Positions 52,155-61,524 of a stretch of DNA of 61,524 bases are shown here, piece after piece (positions within the stretch are counted from its first letter, which is position 1; every line of letters starts with the position of its first letter). This DNA is from Deltaproteobacteria bacterium. Its GTDB lineage: Bacteria; Myxococcota_A; Polyangia; JAAYKL01. The notes beneath the pieces are model-generated. The model did not search any database, was not told the origin of the DNA, and saw nothing but the letters and a program-made list of their open reading frames with translations. The stretch covers positions 1-61,524 of the forward strand of contig JAUVDV010000027.1 of assembly GCA_030595125.1 (NCBI GenBank), given 5' to 3'. The translations under genes and the position numbers were made by a program.

Positions 52155-52889
52155 CTAAAACTCTTCGACTTCGTAGTCGGCGGGAGCACCGAGGTTGCGT
52201 GGGTCGTAGCAGAACTTGATGGGATCTTTGTCCAGGATGCACTGGTACTGGGTGGTCTCGCTCAGGACTGGATCGTTTTCTCCAACCCGGCAATCGCTGT
52301 CATCCACGCACACCGGAGCGCAAACCCTGCTGAGAATGGTGGCGTCGCCGAGCACCGTGGAGACTTCTTCCTCACCACGGATCTGCACATGCCCCGCGGG
52401 GCACGATGTGTTGGCTGCATAGTCTCCCCATTCCGCCGAGTTACATACCAGTGCGGGGCCGGTGCACGACGTGGACATCAGTGAGCAATAACCGTTTGCG
52501 AACCAGGTATTGTTGGCCGTGGTGCCGCCGTAGCTCCTGAGGCAGACAAGCGCAGCTCCCGTCTCGGAGGGCACCCCCTCGCAGCCCACAATGGTTCCGC
52601 CCGCAGGTTTGGGGACTTCGAGCTGAAAGCATCCCGGGTCCACGCACTCACATGCGGAACCAATGCCGTCGTCCGCATCGGTGTCCGAATCCGTGTCCGA
52701 ATCCGTATCCGTGTCCGTGTCCGAATCCGTATCGGTGTCGGTGTCACCGTCGGTATCAGTGTCAGTATCACCGTCCGTATCCGTGTCCGTGTCACCGTCG
52801 GTGCCGGCGTCGGTATCGTCATCGTCTCCGCATGCGGTCGCTCCAAAAGCAAAACCCGCCAAAAGGATTAAAATCGTGCAATGTTTCAT
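52155..52889 (-). CDS. Cys-rich lipoprotein with Asp-Thr linker
   Basis: 244 residues from the ATG at 52889 with GGAG upstream. Lipobox GATAC (Cys20), a DT/DG linker at about 25-68, and a disulfide-rich domain (CECVDPGCFQLE, SLMSTSCTGPALVC, CAPVCVDDSDCRVG). There is no enzyme motif and the domain is not recognised. The linker here includes Gly in place of some Ser, unlike the other family members. Confidence 0.82.
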   Translation of the reverse strand: MKHCTILILLAGFAFGATACGDDDDTDAGTDGDTDTDTDGDTDTDTDGDTDTDTDSDTDTDTDSDTDSDTDADDGIGSACECVDPGCFQLEVPKPAGGTIVGCEGVPSETGAALVCLRSYGGTTANNTWFANGYCSLMSTSCTGPALVCNSAEWGDYAANTSCPAGHVQIRGEEEVSTVLGDATILSRVCAPVCVDDSDCRVGENDPVLSETTQYQCILDKDPIKFCYDPRNLGAPADYEVEEF

Positions 52890-52936
52890 TTCTCCGATTC
52901 CTTTCTTATGTTTGAAGTATGGCCGAATGATACACA

Positions 52937-53308
52937 TTATTCTTTCTTGTTCAACACCAGCTCGTTGACTGCGGCGTGGAACAGAGCCCGGTGGCGTCCT
53001 TCTACACGTTCGCGATAATAGGCATGCGTATCCTGCAGGATCTTATCGAGGCTATCGGGGATGACCCCGGTATCCAGAGCTTCCTTCGCGAGCGCCTCGT
53101 GCTTTTCAATTATCTCCCGCACCAGTCCGTCGGCTATCGAACGCGCAGCCACACCCGATCCCACCGGCCTGCGGTATCTGGAGGTGGACAACCTGTCGGT
53201 AGTCTTCCTGTTGGATTTCTTGATGGATCGGACCGTGGAAAAAGCCTGCATCAGGGCGATGAAACCAAAGACGACGATACCCAGGATTGCAAGCTGTTCG
53301 ATGTTCAC
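52937..53308 (-). CDS. Small single-pass membrane protein of unknown function
   Basis: 123 residues. One N-terminal helix (LAILGIVVFGFIALMQAF) and a basic, helical cytoplasmic tail with Arg/Lys-rich segments, ending ELVLNKKE. No family recognised. It follows tsaC by one base on the same strand. Confidence 0.65.
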   Translation of the reverse strand: MNIEQLAILGIVVFGFIALMQAFSTVRSIKKSNRKTTDRLSTSRYRRPVGSGVAARSIADGLVREIIEKHEALAKEALDTGVIPDSLDKILQDTHAYYRERVEGRHRALFHAAVNELVLNKKE

Positions 53309-53309
53309 G

Positions 53310-53924
53310 TCACGCCTCCTCGATATCTACAATACCACGTCGCAACACAACGGGCTCGTCACCGGTCGCATCCACCACGGTAGAGCCGGGAGGTCCGAGT
53401 ACGGATCCCGGAACGATGAGATCGATTTCAGCTTGTGGCAAAGCCAGGACATCTTCATGCGTGAGCGCGTCGGGGCCGCCCGCACGATTGGCGCTGGTTG
53501 CGGTCAACACCTTGCCGCAGGCGCGGGCCAGATCGAACGCGGGACAAGGACCGGGCAACCTGACGCCGATCTGCCCCTTGCTATTGACCAGAGGCGCAGG
53601 AACATGGTCGGCGGCGGGTACAAGGATGGTCAGCGGTCCGGGCCAGTATTTGTCTGCCAGCTTCATTGCCAGGGATCCAAAGTGGGAGACCACCTCGAAT
53701 ACGGCCTCCATGTCTGGAATGATGACGGCGATAGGGCGCTCGCCGGAACGATCGGCGGGGCGATCCTTGCTCCTCGCGGATCGGGCCACGGCCGCCGGCG
53801 AGAGCGCATCCGCAGCCAGGCCGAAGAGCCGCTCGAACGGAAGCGCCACCACGCCGTCTGCCCGGATGATACGCACGGCATCTTCCATCCAGTTTGTTCC
53901 GGATGCTGTTATTGGTTGGGTCAC
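53310..53924 (-). CDS. tsaC: Threonylcarbamoyl-AMP synthase (TsaC/Sua5/YrdC)
   Basis: 204 residues. Family marks include IRADGVVALPFERLFGLAADA, ERPIAVIIPD, YWPGPLTILVPA and GKVLTATSANRAGGP, with VVDATGDEPVVLRRG near the end. It makes the threonylcarbamoyl-AMP intermediate for t6A37 modification of tRNA. It has no extra Sua5 domain. The 3' end lies next to the membrane protein at 52937. Confidence 0.93.
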   Translation of the reverse strand: MTQPITASGTNWMEDAVRIIRADGVVALPFERLFGLAADALSPAAVARSARSKDRPADRSGERPIAVIIPDMEAVFEVVSHFGSLAMKLADKYWPGPLTILVPAADHVPAPLVNSKGQIGVRLPGPCPAFDLARACGKVLTATSANRAGGPDALTHEDVLALPQAEIDLIVPGSVLGPPGSTVVDATGDEPVVLRRGIVDIEEA

Positions 53925-53930
53925 CGGGGC

Positions 53931-54434
53931 TCAGTCTCTTTTTGCTATCTTGTCCTGGACGCGCGCGTCGGATTTCTCCACGCCTTTTTCCTGGGTTTCG
54001 CGCATGGCTGACATTCGATTCGCCAGGGCCGAGTCCTCGATGCTCAGGATGGAAGCCGCCAGCAGGCCGGCGTTCTTGGCTCCGTCCACTCCGACCGACG
54101 CAATGGGAACTCCGCCGGGCATCTGCACCGCCGACAGCAGCGAGTCTATCCCGCCCATGGTTCCCACCGCGATTGGCAGGGCGATGATGGGAAGGGTTGT
54201 GTTGGCGGCCATGGCTCCACCGAGGTGATGAGCGCCTCCCGCAGCCGCGATGATGACTCCCACGCCGTCTTCTCTGGCCGATTGGGCAATCGATGCCGCG
54301 CGCTTGGGAGTGCGATGGGCCGAGGCCACGGACACGCGTAACGGGACATCGAGGCTGTCGAGCGCGGCGACGGCCGGTTGGACCTTGGGCAAGTCGTTCT
54401 CGCTACCCATGATTATCAGAACGCTACGTTTCAT
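53931..54434 (-). CDS. purE: N5-carboxyaminoimidazole ribonucleotide mutase
   Basis: 167 residues from the ATG at 54434, since earlier starts add unconserved sequence. MGSENDLPKVQ is the PurE substrate loop, then VSVASAHRTPKRA and AAGGAHHLGGAMAA. It isomerises N5-CAIR to CAIR in purine synthesis and acts as an octamer. It lies 23 bases after purD, in line with a purH'-purD-purE operon. Confidence 0.95.
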   Translation of the reverse strand: MKRSVLIIMGSENDLPKVQPAVAALDSLDVPLRVSVASAHRTPKRAASIAQSAREDGVGVIIAAAGGAHHLGGAMAANTTLPIIALPIAVGTMGGIDSLLSAVQMPGGVPIASVGVDGAKNAGLLAASILSIEDSALANRMSAMRETQEKGVEKSDARVQDKIAKRD

Positions 54435-54457
54435 TGTTCTAAATGCCTTTCTTGTTG

Positions 54458-55723
54458 CTAAAGTGCTCGATGGCCGATGTCCCGGCGCATGCGCATTCCA
54501 TCCCATGAAATTTTATCGGCGGCATCATACGCGCACCTGGCTGCTTCGCCCAGATTGGAGCCGATACCGGTCACGCCCAGAACCCTGCCTCCGGAGGTGA
54601 CCAGATCATCGCCCTGCGCCTTCGTGCCGGCGTGAAAGACCATGACATTCTCCGTGGCGCCCGCGTCATCGAGGCCGCTGATCGCCATGCCCTTCTCGTA
54701 CGGTCCCGGATAGCCGCCGGCCGCAAGGACAACGCAGATCGATGAACCGGAGTGCCACTCCACGGCGGCGTCGCCCAGATCGCCCTTCGCGGCGGCCATG
54801 AGGATGGGGACAATGTCGCTCTTCATGAGCATCAGGAGCGGCTGGCACTCGGGATCTCCGAAGCGCACGTTGAACTCCAGCACCTTGATATCGTCCTCGC
54901 TGATCATCAGACCGGCGTACAATATTCCCCGAAACGGAGTTCCGTCCTTCGCCATACCGTCGATCGTTTTTGTCAGAACCTCTTCCACGATCCTGTCGTG
55001 AAGCGCCGGGGTGACCACCGGAGCCGGGGCGTATGCGCCCATCCCGCCGGTATTTGGGCCGGAGTCACCGTCGTATGCAGCCTTGTGGTCCTGTGCGGCG
55101 ATCAGCGGGATGGTCTTTTTGCCGTCGCAAATGGCCAGGATCGATGCCTCCTCGCCAACGAGCAGGTCCTCGATGATGACGGTGGATCCCGCATCCCCGA
55201 AGCGTTTCTCACCGAGAATATCGCGGATCGCCTGCCTGGCCTCGTCGGGATTGGCGCAAACGATGACACCCTTGCCTGCGGCCAGTCCGTCCGCCTTGAT
55301 GACGCAAGGCCCGTTTCTCCTGTCGACCTGCGCGAGGGCGGAGTCGAGATCCTGATGAACCGTGAATGCCGCCGTGGGAATGCCGTGCCTTTTCATGAAC
55401 TCCTTGGAAAAAACCTTGCTCCCCTCGAGCTGCGCCGCTTTTGCGGACGGCCCGAACGCCGGGATCCCCGCCTCCTCCAGCTTGTCGACGAGCCCGTCCA
55501 CAAGCGGAACCTCCGGACCCACGATGACGAGATCGGCCTTTTCCCGCACGGCGAGATCGACCTGCCCCTCCACATCTTCTGCGCCTAGCGCAACACAGCG
55601 GGCGTGCTGCCCAATCCCGCCGTTTCCCGGAGCGCATATTACCTCGTCTACCAGCGGGCTCATCGACGCTTTCCAGGCGAGGGTGTGTTCGCGCCCGCCG
55701 CCGCCGACCACAAGAACCTTCAT
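54458..55723 (-). CDS. purD: Phosphoribosylamine-glycine ligase
   Basis: 421 residues from the ATG at 55723, overlapping the upstream stop as ATGA with GGAG upstream. It begins VLVVGGGGREHTLAWK, then VGPEVPLVDGLVDKLEE, the ATP-grasp core CVIKADGLAAGKGVIV and EFNVRFGDPECQPLL. It makes GAR from phosphoribosylamine and glycine. Translational coupling to the IMP cyclohydrolase gene is explicit. Confidence 0.96.
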   Translation of the reverse strand: MKVLVVGGGGREHTLAWKASMSPLVDEVICAPGNGGIGQHARCVALGAEDVEGQVDLAVREKADLVIVGPEVPLVDGLVDKLEEAGIPAFGPSAKAAQLEGSKVFSKEFMKRHGIPTAAFTVHQDLDSALAQVDRRNGPCVIKADGLAAGKGVIVCANPDEARQAIRDILGEKRFGDAGSTVIIEDLLVGEEASILAICDGKKTIPLIAAQDHKAAYDGDSGPNTGGMGAYAPAPVVTPALHDRIVEEVLTKTIDGMAKDGTPFRGILYAGLMISEDDIKVLEFNVRFGDPECQPLLMLMKSDIVPILMAAAKGDLGDAAVEWHSGSSICVVLAAGGYPGPYEKGMAISGLDDAGATENVMVFHAGTKAQGDDLVTSGGRVLGVTGIGSNLGEAARCAYDAADKISWDGMRMRRDIGHRAL

Positions 55724-56340
55724 CTGCCATCTCCTCGTCTGCAACCGGTTTCCAGTTCGAAATCGGGTAGTGCTCCAGATATTGCCGCGTCGTAAGCGGC
55801 GGTGTGCCCAAATGCCTTCTTGGCGAACTCGAACCTGACGGCGGCCGGTATTTCACCCTCGTGGGAGAGATGCCACAGCACGTCGTCGTAATCGTGGGGA
55901 TCGCATATGGCGGCCACGCGCTCGAAGTTCTTGGCGGCGGCGCGAAGCATGCACGGCCCGCCGATGTCGATCTGCTCGATCAACTCATGGAGCTTCACGG
56001 AGGGCACGGCTGCCGTTCGCTCGAACGGGTAGAGATTGACCACGACCATCTCGATGAGGGAGGCGTGGATCATTGCGAGATCCTCCAGATGCTCTTCGCA
56101 GTCGCGCGCCAGGATGCCACCGTGAATCTTGGGGTGAAGTGTCTTCACGCGACCGTTCATGATCTCGGGGGCGGTCGTGTAGTCGGCGACCATGGTTACC
56201 GGGAGACCCGCCTCCTTGATGGATCCGGCGGTCCCGCCGGTGGAAAGGATTTCGAAGCCGAGGTCCACAAGGCCGCGAGCGAGGGTTTCGATGCCCTTCT
56301 TGTCGGAGACGCTCAGCAGTGCAAATCGTCGATTTTTCAT
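55720..56340 (-). CDS. IMP cyclohydrolase, stand-alone N-terminal domain of PurH
   Basis: 206 residues covering only the MGS-like IMP cyclohydrolase domain: FALLSVSDKKGIETLARGL, STGGTAGSIKEAG, RVKTLHPKIHGGILAR, VVVNLYPFERT and IDIGGPCMLRAAAKN. The AICAR transformylase half (another ~310 residues in usual PurH) is absent. The stop is joined to purD by ATGA, so it is not an assembly break. It closes the IMP ring; formylation of AICAR must be done by another gene elsewhere. Confidence 0.9.
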   Translation of the reverse strand: MKNRRFALLSVSDKKGIETLARGLVDLGFEILSTGGTAGSIKEAGLPVTMVADYTTAPEIMNGRVKTLHPKIHGGILARDCEEHLEDLAMIHASLIEMVVVNLYPFERTAAVPSVKLHELIEQIDIGGPCMLRAAAKNFERVAAICDPHDYDDVLWHLSHEGEIPAAVRFEFAKKAFGHTAAYDAAISGALPDFELETGCRRGDGR

Positions 56341-56446
56341 TCGTTGGTTTTACGTAATTGTTAATTGATTTGCCAGCAATGAATGTTCGCGGATAGCCGG
56401 GCAACCAACTGTTCAACGGCTTACATACGGACCTAAGGAGATGAAA

Positions 56447-56605
56447 ATGATGACGAGGAGCGCAGAAGTCACGAAAGAGGACGTGTCCCCGGCTACCTTC
56501 ACCTCAAAACCGTCGAAACAGGTTGCGCGCGACGACAACCAGGAAGAAGACGACGGATTTTCCAGACTCGACGACCTCTGGTTTGAAAAAGGGGAGAGGA
56601 GCTGA
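56447..56605 (+). CDS. Small acidic protein of unknown function
   Basis: About 52 residues from the ATG at 56447 (MMTRSAEVTKED), with TAAGGAG six bases before it; ATGs at 56441 and 56450 are possible. It is hydrophilic, with an acidic centre DDNQEEDDGF and no Cys, signal peptide or membrane segment. The strong RBS and the absence of a competing gene support it. Confidence 0.5.
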   Translation: MMTRSAEVTKEDVSPATFTSKPSKQVARDDNQEEDDGFSRLDDLWFEKGERS

Positions 56606-56721
56606 CCGGTCCTGATCTCGTCATCCAAGGTCGAAGGTCCAAGATCTCGCCATAGCTCGCGTCCGCGAGCGGAGGCGGACCCGTCACAACACTTTCATAA
56701 TGTGATAAAAGAAGACCATCG

Positions 56722-58371
<1,650 letters not shown>

Positions 58372-58376
58372 CAGCC

Positions 58377-58681
58377 ACTGGAGGTGGCATGATCGGCCAC
58401 TAGTGGTGGCATGATCGGCCAATGGTGGTGGCATGATCGGCCAATGGTAATGGCATATTTGGCCACTCGTGGTGGCATATTTGGCCACTTGTGGTGGCAT
58501 GATCGGCCACTAGTGGTGGCATGATCGGCCACTAGTGGTGGCATATCCAGTCACTAGTGGTGGCTTGCCAGGCCTCGAATTCGCTTATTCTGGCCACCGA
58601 TGGTGGCATGACCAGCCGCAGCTTCGCTTATTCTGGCCGTGTATGGTGGCTTGCAAAGCCTCGAATTTGCCTATTCTGGCC
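58377..58681. repeat. Tandem array: eight 22-bp units then three 43-bp units
   Basis: The 22-bp units (58377-58552) follow ACTAGTGGTGGCATGATCGG plus CC with variation. From 58553 three 43-bp units each begin with GGTGGC near the start and end in TTATTCTGGCC. Forty-three is close to twice the 22-bp period. Not CRISPR-like: the units are contiguous with no spacers. The array fills the gap between the SEC-C gene and the convergent lipoprotein. Repeated TGGC/GGCC boxes recall the ends of IS21-type elements, but no istA/istB is present. Confidence 0.9.
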
Positions 58682-58747
58682 ATGTGGGCCTCCAATCTGG
58701 AGAGAGAAACGTGAGAGAGAAAAGTGACCGGCACCATTGAGGGGGCC

Positions 58748-59845
58748 CTATGGACAGTTAGCCGGGACCGGCGTGCAAGTGTCGGCGAGGTTGTTGGAGA
58801 CATCTATCCAAGTGGGTCCGCTGGTGAGCTGGTCCAGCAGGTTGCACGCCTCGCAGTCGGGCAGGGTGTCGCAGTGGGCGATTTGCAAGTTCACGACCCC
58901 CGATGTAAGGGCGCTCAGACCGTTCAGGTTGGTGAGGGTGGGGTTGTCGAAGATATACAATTCGTTCACCCAGGTGATGGCGCTCAGGCCGGTGAGGTTG
59001 GTCAAGGCGTCGTTGCTGACGATCTGCAATTCCCCAAACACCGAAGTGATGCCGCTCAGGCCGGTGAGGTTGGTCAAGGCGTCGTTGCTGTAGATGTCCA
59101 AGCTCCCACCCAGCGAGGTGATGCCGCTCAGGCCGTCCAGGTTGGGGAGGGCGTCGTTCTCGGAGATATGCAAGCCCCCGCCCAACGAAGTGATGCTGCT
59201 CAGGCCGTCCAGGTTTGTGAGGGCGTCGTTGTAGTCGATCCGCAAGTACCCGCCCACTGACGTGAGGGCGCTCAGGCCGTCCAGGTTGGTGAGGGCGTCG
59301 TTGCCTTCGAAAGAACCCCCTATCTGCAAGTCCCCGCCCACCGATGTGAGGGCGCCAAGGCCGTCCAGGTTGGTCAGGACATCGTTGTTTCTAATGACTA
59401 GTTCCCCGCCAATCCATTCGAGGTTCGGCAGGTTCAGGCTGATGAGTCCGGGCGCCTGGACGGTCAGGTCGCCCGTGATGCAGGTGTAGGGCGCCAATAA
59501 GGCTGCGTCCACGCTGTTGTTGATTTTGTAGTTTCCTTCCACGCAGTCGGAGGTATCAGTAAAGGTATCCGTATCGGTATCGGAGTCCGTGTCGGAGTCG
59601 GTATCGGTATCAGTGTCGGTGTCGGTGTCGCTGTCGCTGTCTCCGCTGCCGGCGTCGATGCAGAATACAAAGCCCTGGCAGTCGGGGTCGGCGCAGTCGA
59701 TGAGGCCGTCGGCGTCGTTGTCGGCAAGGTCCTGGCACTGGGCGGCGGTGACCTCCATATCGTCAATGCCGCTGTTTTCATCATCATCGCCGCAGCCGCC
59801 AAAAACCAGCGCGGTGGCGAGCGCCGTTAAAAGCAAGTACCTCAT
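58748..59845 (-). CDS. L-domain lipoprotein, paralogue of the gene at 10220
   Basis: 365 residues from the ATG at 59845. The signal peptide MRYLLLTALATALVFGGC matches that of the 10220 gene closely. A Cys-rich patch (AAQCQDLADNDADGLIDCADPDC) precedes the DS/DT linker at about 70-98. Seven or so LTNLDGLS-I-TSVGG repeats follow, then the same cap ending CTPVPANCP. It is likely a surface binding protein. An intervening Cys-rich segment before the linker is absent from its paralogue. Confidence 0.88.
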   Translation of the reverse strand: MRYLLLTALATALVFGGCGDDDENSGIDDMEVTAAQCQDLADNDADGLIDCADPDCQGFVFCIDAGSGDSDSDTDTDTDTDTDSDTDSDTDTDTFTDTSDCVEGNYKINNSVDAALLAPYTCITGDLTVQAPGLISLNLPNLEWIGGELVIRNNDVLTNLDGLGALTSVGGDLQIGGSFEGNDALTNLDGLSALTSVGGYLRIDYNDALTNLDGLSSITSLGGGLHISENDALPNLDGLSGITSLGGSLDIYSNDALTNLTGLSGITSVFGELQIVSNDALTNLTGLSAITWVNELYIFDNPTLTNLNGLSALTSGVVNLQIAHCDTLPDCEACNLLDQLTSGPTWIDVSNNLADTCTPVPANCP

Positions 59846-60003
59846 TGCCCCAAGCCTTTCGTTTTGAACGTTGGAGCATTTTAACATTGATTGGGGATGT
59901 TTGTCGTGCTTGACGATTGTCCGCCTGCGCGATCAAAAGGACAGGCTACGGCGGGATGAACGAGACGGGCGATGTCGCGCCTTTCAGGCTGGAAACAAAG
60001 AAC

Positions 60004-61524
60004 CTATCTCCGGTCCTCGTCGACGGTTATCCGAATGACCTCGTCGAAGGAGGTTATGCCGTTGGCGAGTTTGCGGACTGCGGCCTCCCGCAACGTAACG
60101 GTGCCGTCAGCCCTGGCCGCTCGCATTATCTCGGCGGCGTCGGCCTTGCTGTTGATGAGATCGCGGATATTGTCGTTTACCTCCAGCATCTCGAAGATCG
60201 CGTCTCGCCCGTAGAGTCCGGTTCCGCGACATTCGACGCAGCCCTCTCCGCGCCATACCTTGAGTGTCCGGTCGCCGCTCTCGGGCGGATCGATTCCCAG
60301 GAGGGTTTGTTCCTCCACTGAAAGGGATGTCTCAACCCGGCATTTCTCGCAGACGCACCTCACCAGCCGCTGAGCAATCACGCCTACGAGCGTCGATGAG
60401 ACGAGAAACGGGTTCAGTCCGAGCTCGAGGAGCCGGGTAATGCTGGAGGCGGTATCGGTAGTGTGCAAGGTGGACACTACCAGGTGACCGGTGAGGGCAG
60501 CCTGGATTGCCTGGTTTGCGGTCTCCGGATCCCGGATCTCGCCTACCATGATGATGTCCGGATCCTGCCGAAGGATGTGTTTCAGCACGGACGCAAAGTC
60601 GAGGCCTATCTTGGGCTGCACCGCGATCTGATTGAAATCCTCGATTACCATCTCAATGGGATCTTCGATGCTGGTGATGTTCACGTCCGCGCTGCTCAGG
60701 TGGCGCAGGGTGGAGTAGAGCGTGGTGGTCTTCCCCGATCCGGTGGGGCCTGTCACAAGCACGAGCCCGTTGGGGCGCTCTATGAACTCCAGGTATTGCT
60801 GATAGCTGTCTTGCTCAAAACCGAGATCGGCGATGTTCTTGATGAGGATTGTCGGGTCGAAGATGCGTATGACTATCTTTTCACCGAACGCCACCGGCAG
60901 CGTGGAGACTCGCATCTCCACCTCATCGCCGTCCTTGTTGGTCTTGAATCGGCCGTCCTGGGGACGGCGCCGCTCGGCGAGATCGAGCCTGGAGAGCATC
61001 TTGATCCGGGAGGCCATCGCCGGATGAACCTGCTTGGGGATCCGGTAGATGTCGTGAAGGACACCGTCGATGCGCATGCGCACCTGGCTGTGATCGCGCT
61101 TGGGCTCGATGTGGATATCTGAAGCGCGCTGATTGAACGCGTAGTGAAGGATGTAGTCCACCGCGTTCACCACGTGCTGGTCGTTGGCCTCAATTTCATC
61201 CACCCGGCCGAGCTGCACGAGCTGCTCCAGGTTGCCCAGATCGATTGTGGGCGCTATCTCCTTGGCGGCGCGCGCCACGGAACGCCGGAATCCGTATACC
61301 TCGGTGATGAAACGCTGGATATCGGTCCGGGGGCTCAGGATCAGCTTGATATCCGTCCGTGTGAGCCGGCGGAGTTCGTCGAAGAGCTCCTCGTCGTACG
61401 GGTCGGCGACGGCCATGAGCAGGGTGTCCTTGACCCGCTCCAGGGGAAGCACGGACGTGCGGCGCGCAAAAGGCAACGAGATGACGCTGGTGATCAGCGC
61501 TGCGTCGAGCGTGAGCGGGTCTAT
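60004..61524 (-). CDS. GspE/PilB-type secretion or pilus ATPase, N-terminus outside the window
   Basis: The frame is open to the window edge, so the start lies beyond 61524; 506 residues are seen. An N1/N2 domain region is followed by Walker A GPTGSGKTTT, the Asp box ITSIEDPIEM, Walker B DIIMVGEIRD, the His box STLHTTDTA and a zinc tetracysteine (CVCEKC, CVECRGTG). It powers type IV pilus or type II secretion assembly at the inner membrane; which system cannot be told without neighbours. Confidence 0.92.
   Translation of the reverse strand: MDPLTLDAALITSVISLPFARRTSVLPLERVKDTLLMAVADPYDEELFDELRRLTRTDIKLILSPRTDIQRFITEVYGFRRSVARAAKEIAPTIDLGNLEQLVQLGRVDEIEANDQHVVNAVDYILHYAFNQRASDIHIEPKRDHSQVRMRIDGVLHDIYRIPKQVHPAMASRIKMLSRLDLAERRRPQDGRFKTNKDGDEVEMRVSTLPVAFGEKIVIRIFDPTILIKNIADLGFEQDSYQQYLEFIERPNGLVLVTGPTGSGKTTTLYSTLRHLSSADVNITSIEDPIEMVIEDFNQIAVQPKIGLDFASVLKHILRQDPDIIMVGEIRDPETANQAIQAALTGHLVVSTLHTTDTASSITRLLELGLNPFLVSSTLVGVIAQRLVRCVCEKCRVETSLSVEEQTLLGIDPPESGDRTLKVWRGEGCVECRGTGLYGRDAIFEMLEVNDNIRDLINSKADAAEIMRAARADGTVTLREAAVRKLANGITSFDEVIRITVDEDRR

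Noticed and set aside
54752-55588. 278-codon ORF opposite purD
   Set aside because: Antisense shadow; purD motifs on the other strand are complete.
58377-58681. CRISPR array
   Set aside because: Units are contiguous with no unique spacers, the repeat is 22 bp, and no cas genes are present.

Overview
The window reads as one contig of a GC-rich, Gram-negative bacterium, most likely a deltaproteobacterial or Myxococcota-type lineage. Supporting signs are ten predicted lipoproteins with Asp-Ser/Asp-Thr repeat linkers, a trypsin-like secreted protease, acylaminoacyl-peptidase and TMTC-like families, FliO/FliP, and a PilB/GspE-type ATPase. This is inference from gene content; there is no rRNA or marker gene here that settles it.

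Layout. 1-5 kb: the end of thiE, then a duplicated segment carrying two lipoprotein genes that share promoter, signal peptide and linker but not their folded domains, an FG-GAP lipoprotein, and two small genes. 5.3-5.8 kb and 19.4-19.9 kb: two copies of a palindrome-ended element with the same decayed IS200/REP-type transposase; the first carries a second small palindromic element inside its right end. 5.8-14.3 kb: ABC exporter, S9 peptidase, L-domain lipoprotein and Lon. 14.4-17 kb: orphan fliO-fliP with an AbiE toxin-antitoxin pair directly upstream. 17-28 kb: secreted and lipid-anchored proteins, an Rrf2/lipoprotein/nuclease operon, esterase, CPBP protease, amino-acid racemase and a PD-(D/E)XK-type protein. 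29-40 kb: a 21-bp repeat tract, a DUF4185-like secreted protein, LRR lipoprotein, RecD2 helicase, IgGFc-binding-like lipoprotein, MscS channel and tandem lipoprotein paralogues.

40.4-45.3 kb (minus strand): a probable operon of a short zinc-ribbon protein, EamA transporter, TMTC-like membrane protein and sulfatase. The first gene contains an in-frame TGA in the context CSSGG-TGA-STK, followed by a strong hairpin at the spacing expected of a bacterial SECIS. It is the best candidate here for something overlooked, because ordinary ORF calling breaks it.

45.4-50.1 kb: a visibly AT-richer defence-like island with a SacI-type restriction endonuclease, a divergent cytosine-5 methyltransferase, and a two-gene ParB-like/putative nuclease cassette of unknown function. 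50.3-61.5 kb: tRNA-Ala(GGC), POT transporter, a multi-hairpin intergenic element, a lipoprotein, tsaC, purE, purD, a stand-alone IMP cyclohydrolase (N-terminal half of PurH), a SEC-C protein, a 22-bp/43-bp tandem repeat array, a second L-domain lipoprotein, and an edge-truncated GspE/PilB ATPase.

All calls come from reading the sequence; no database search was run.
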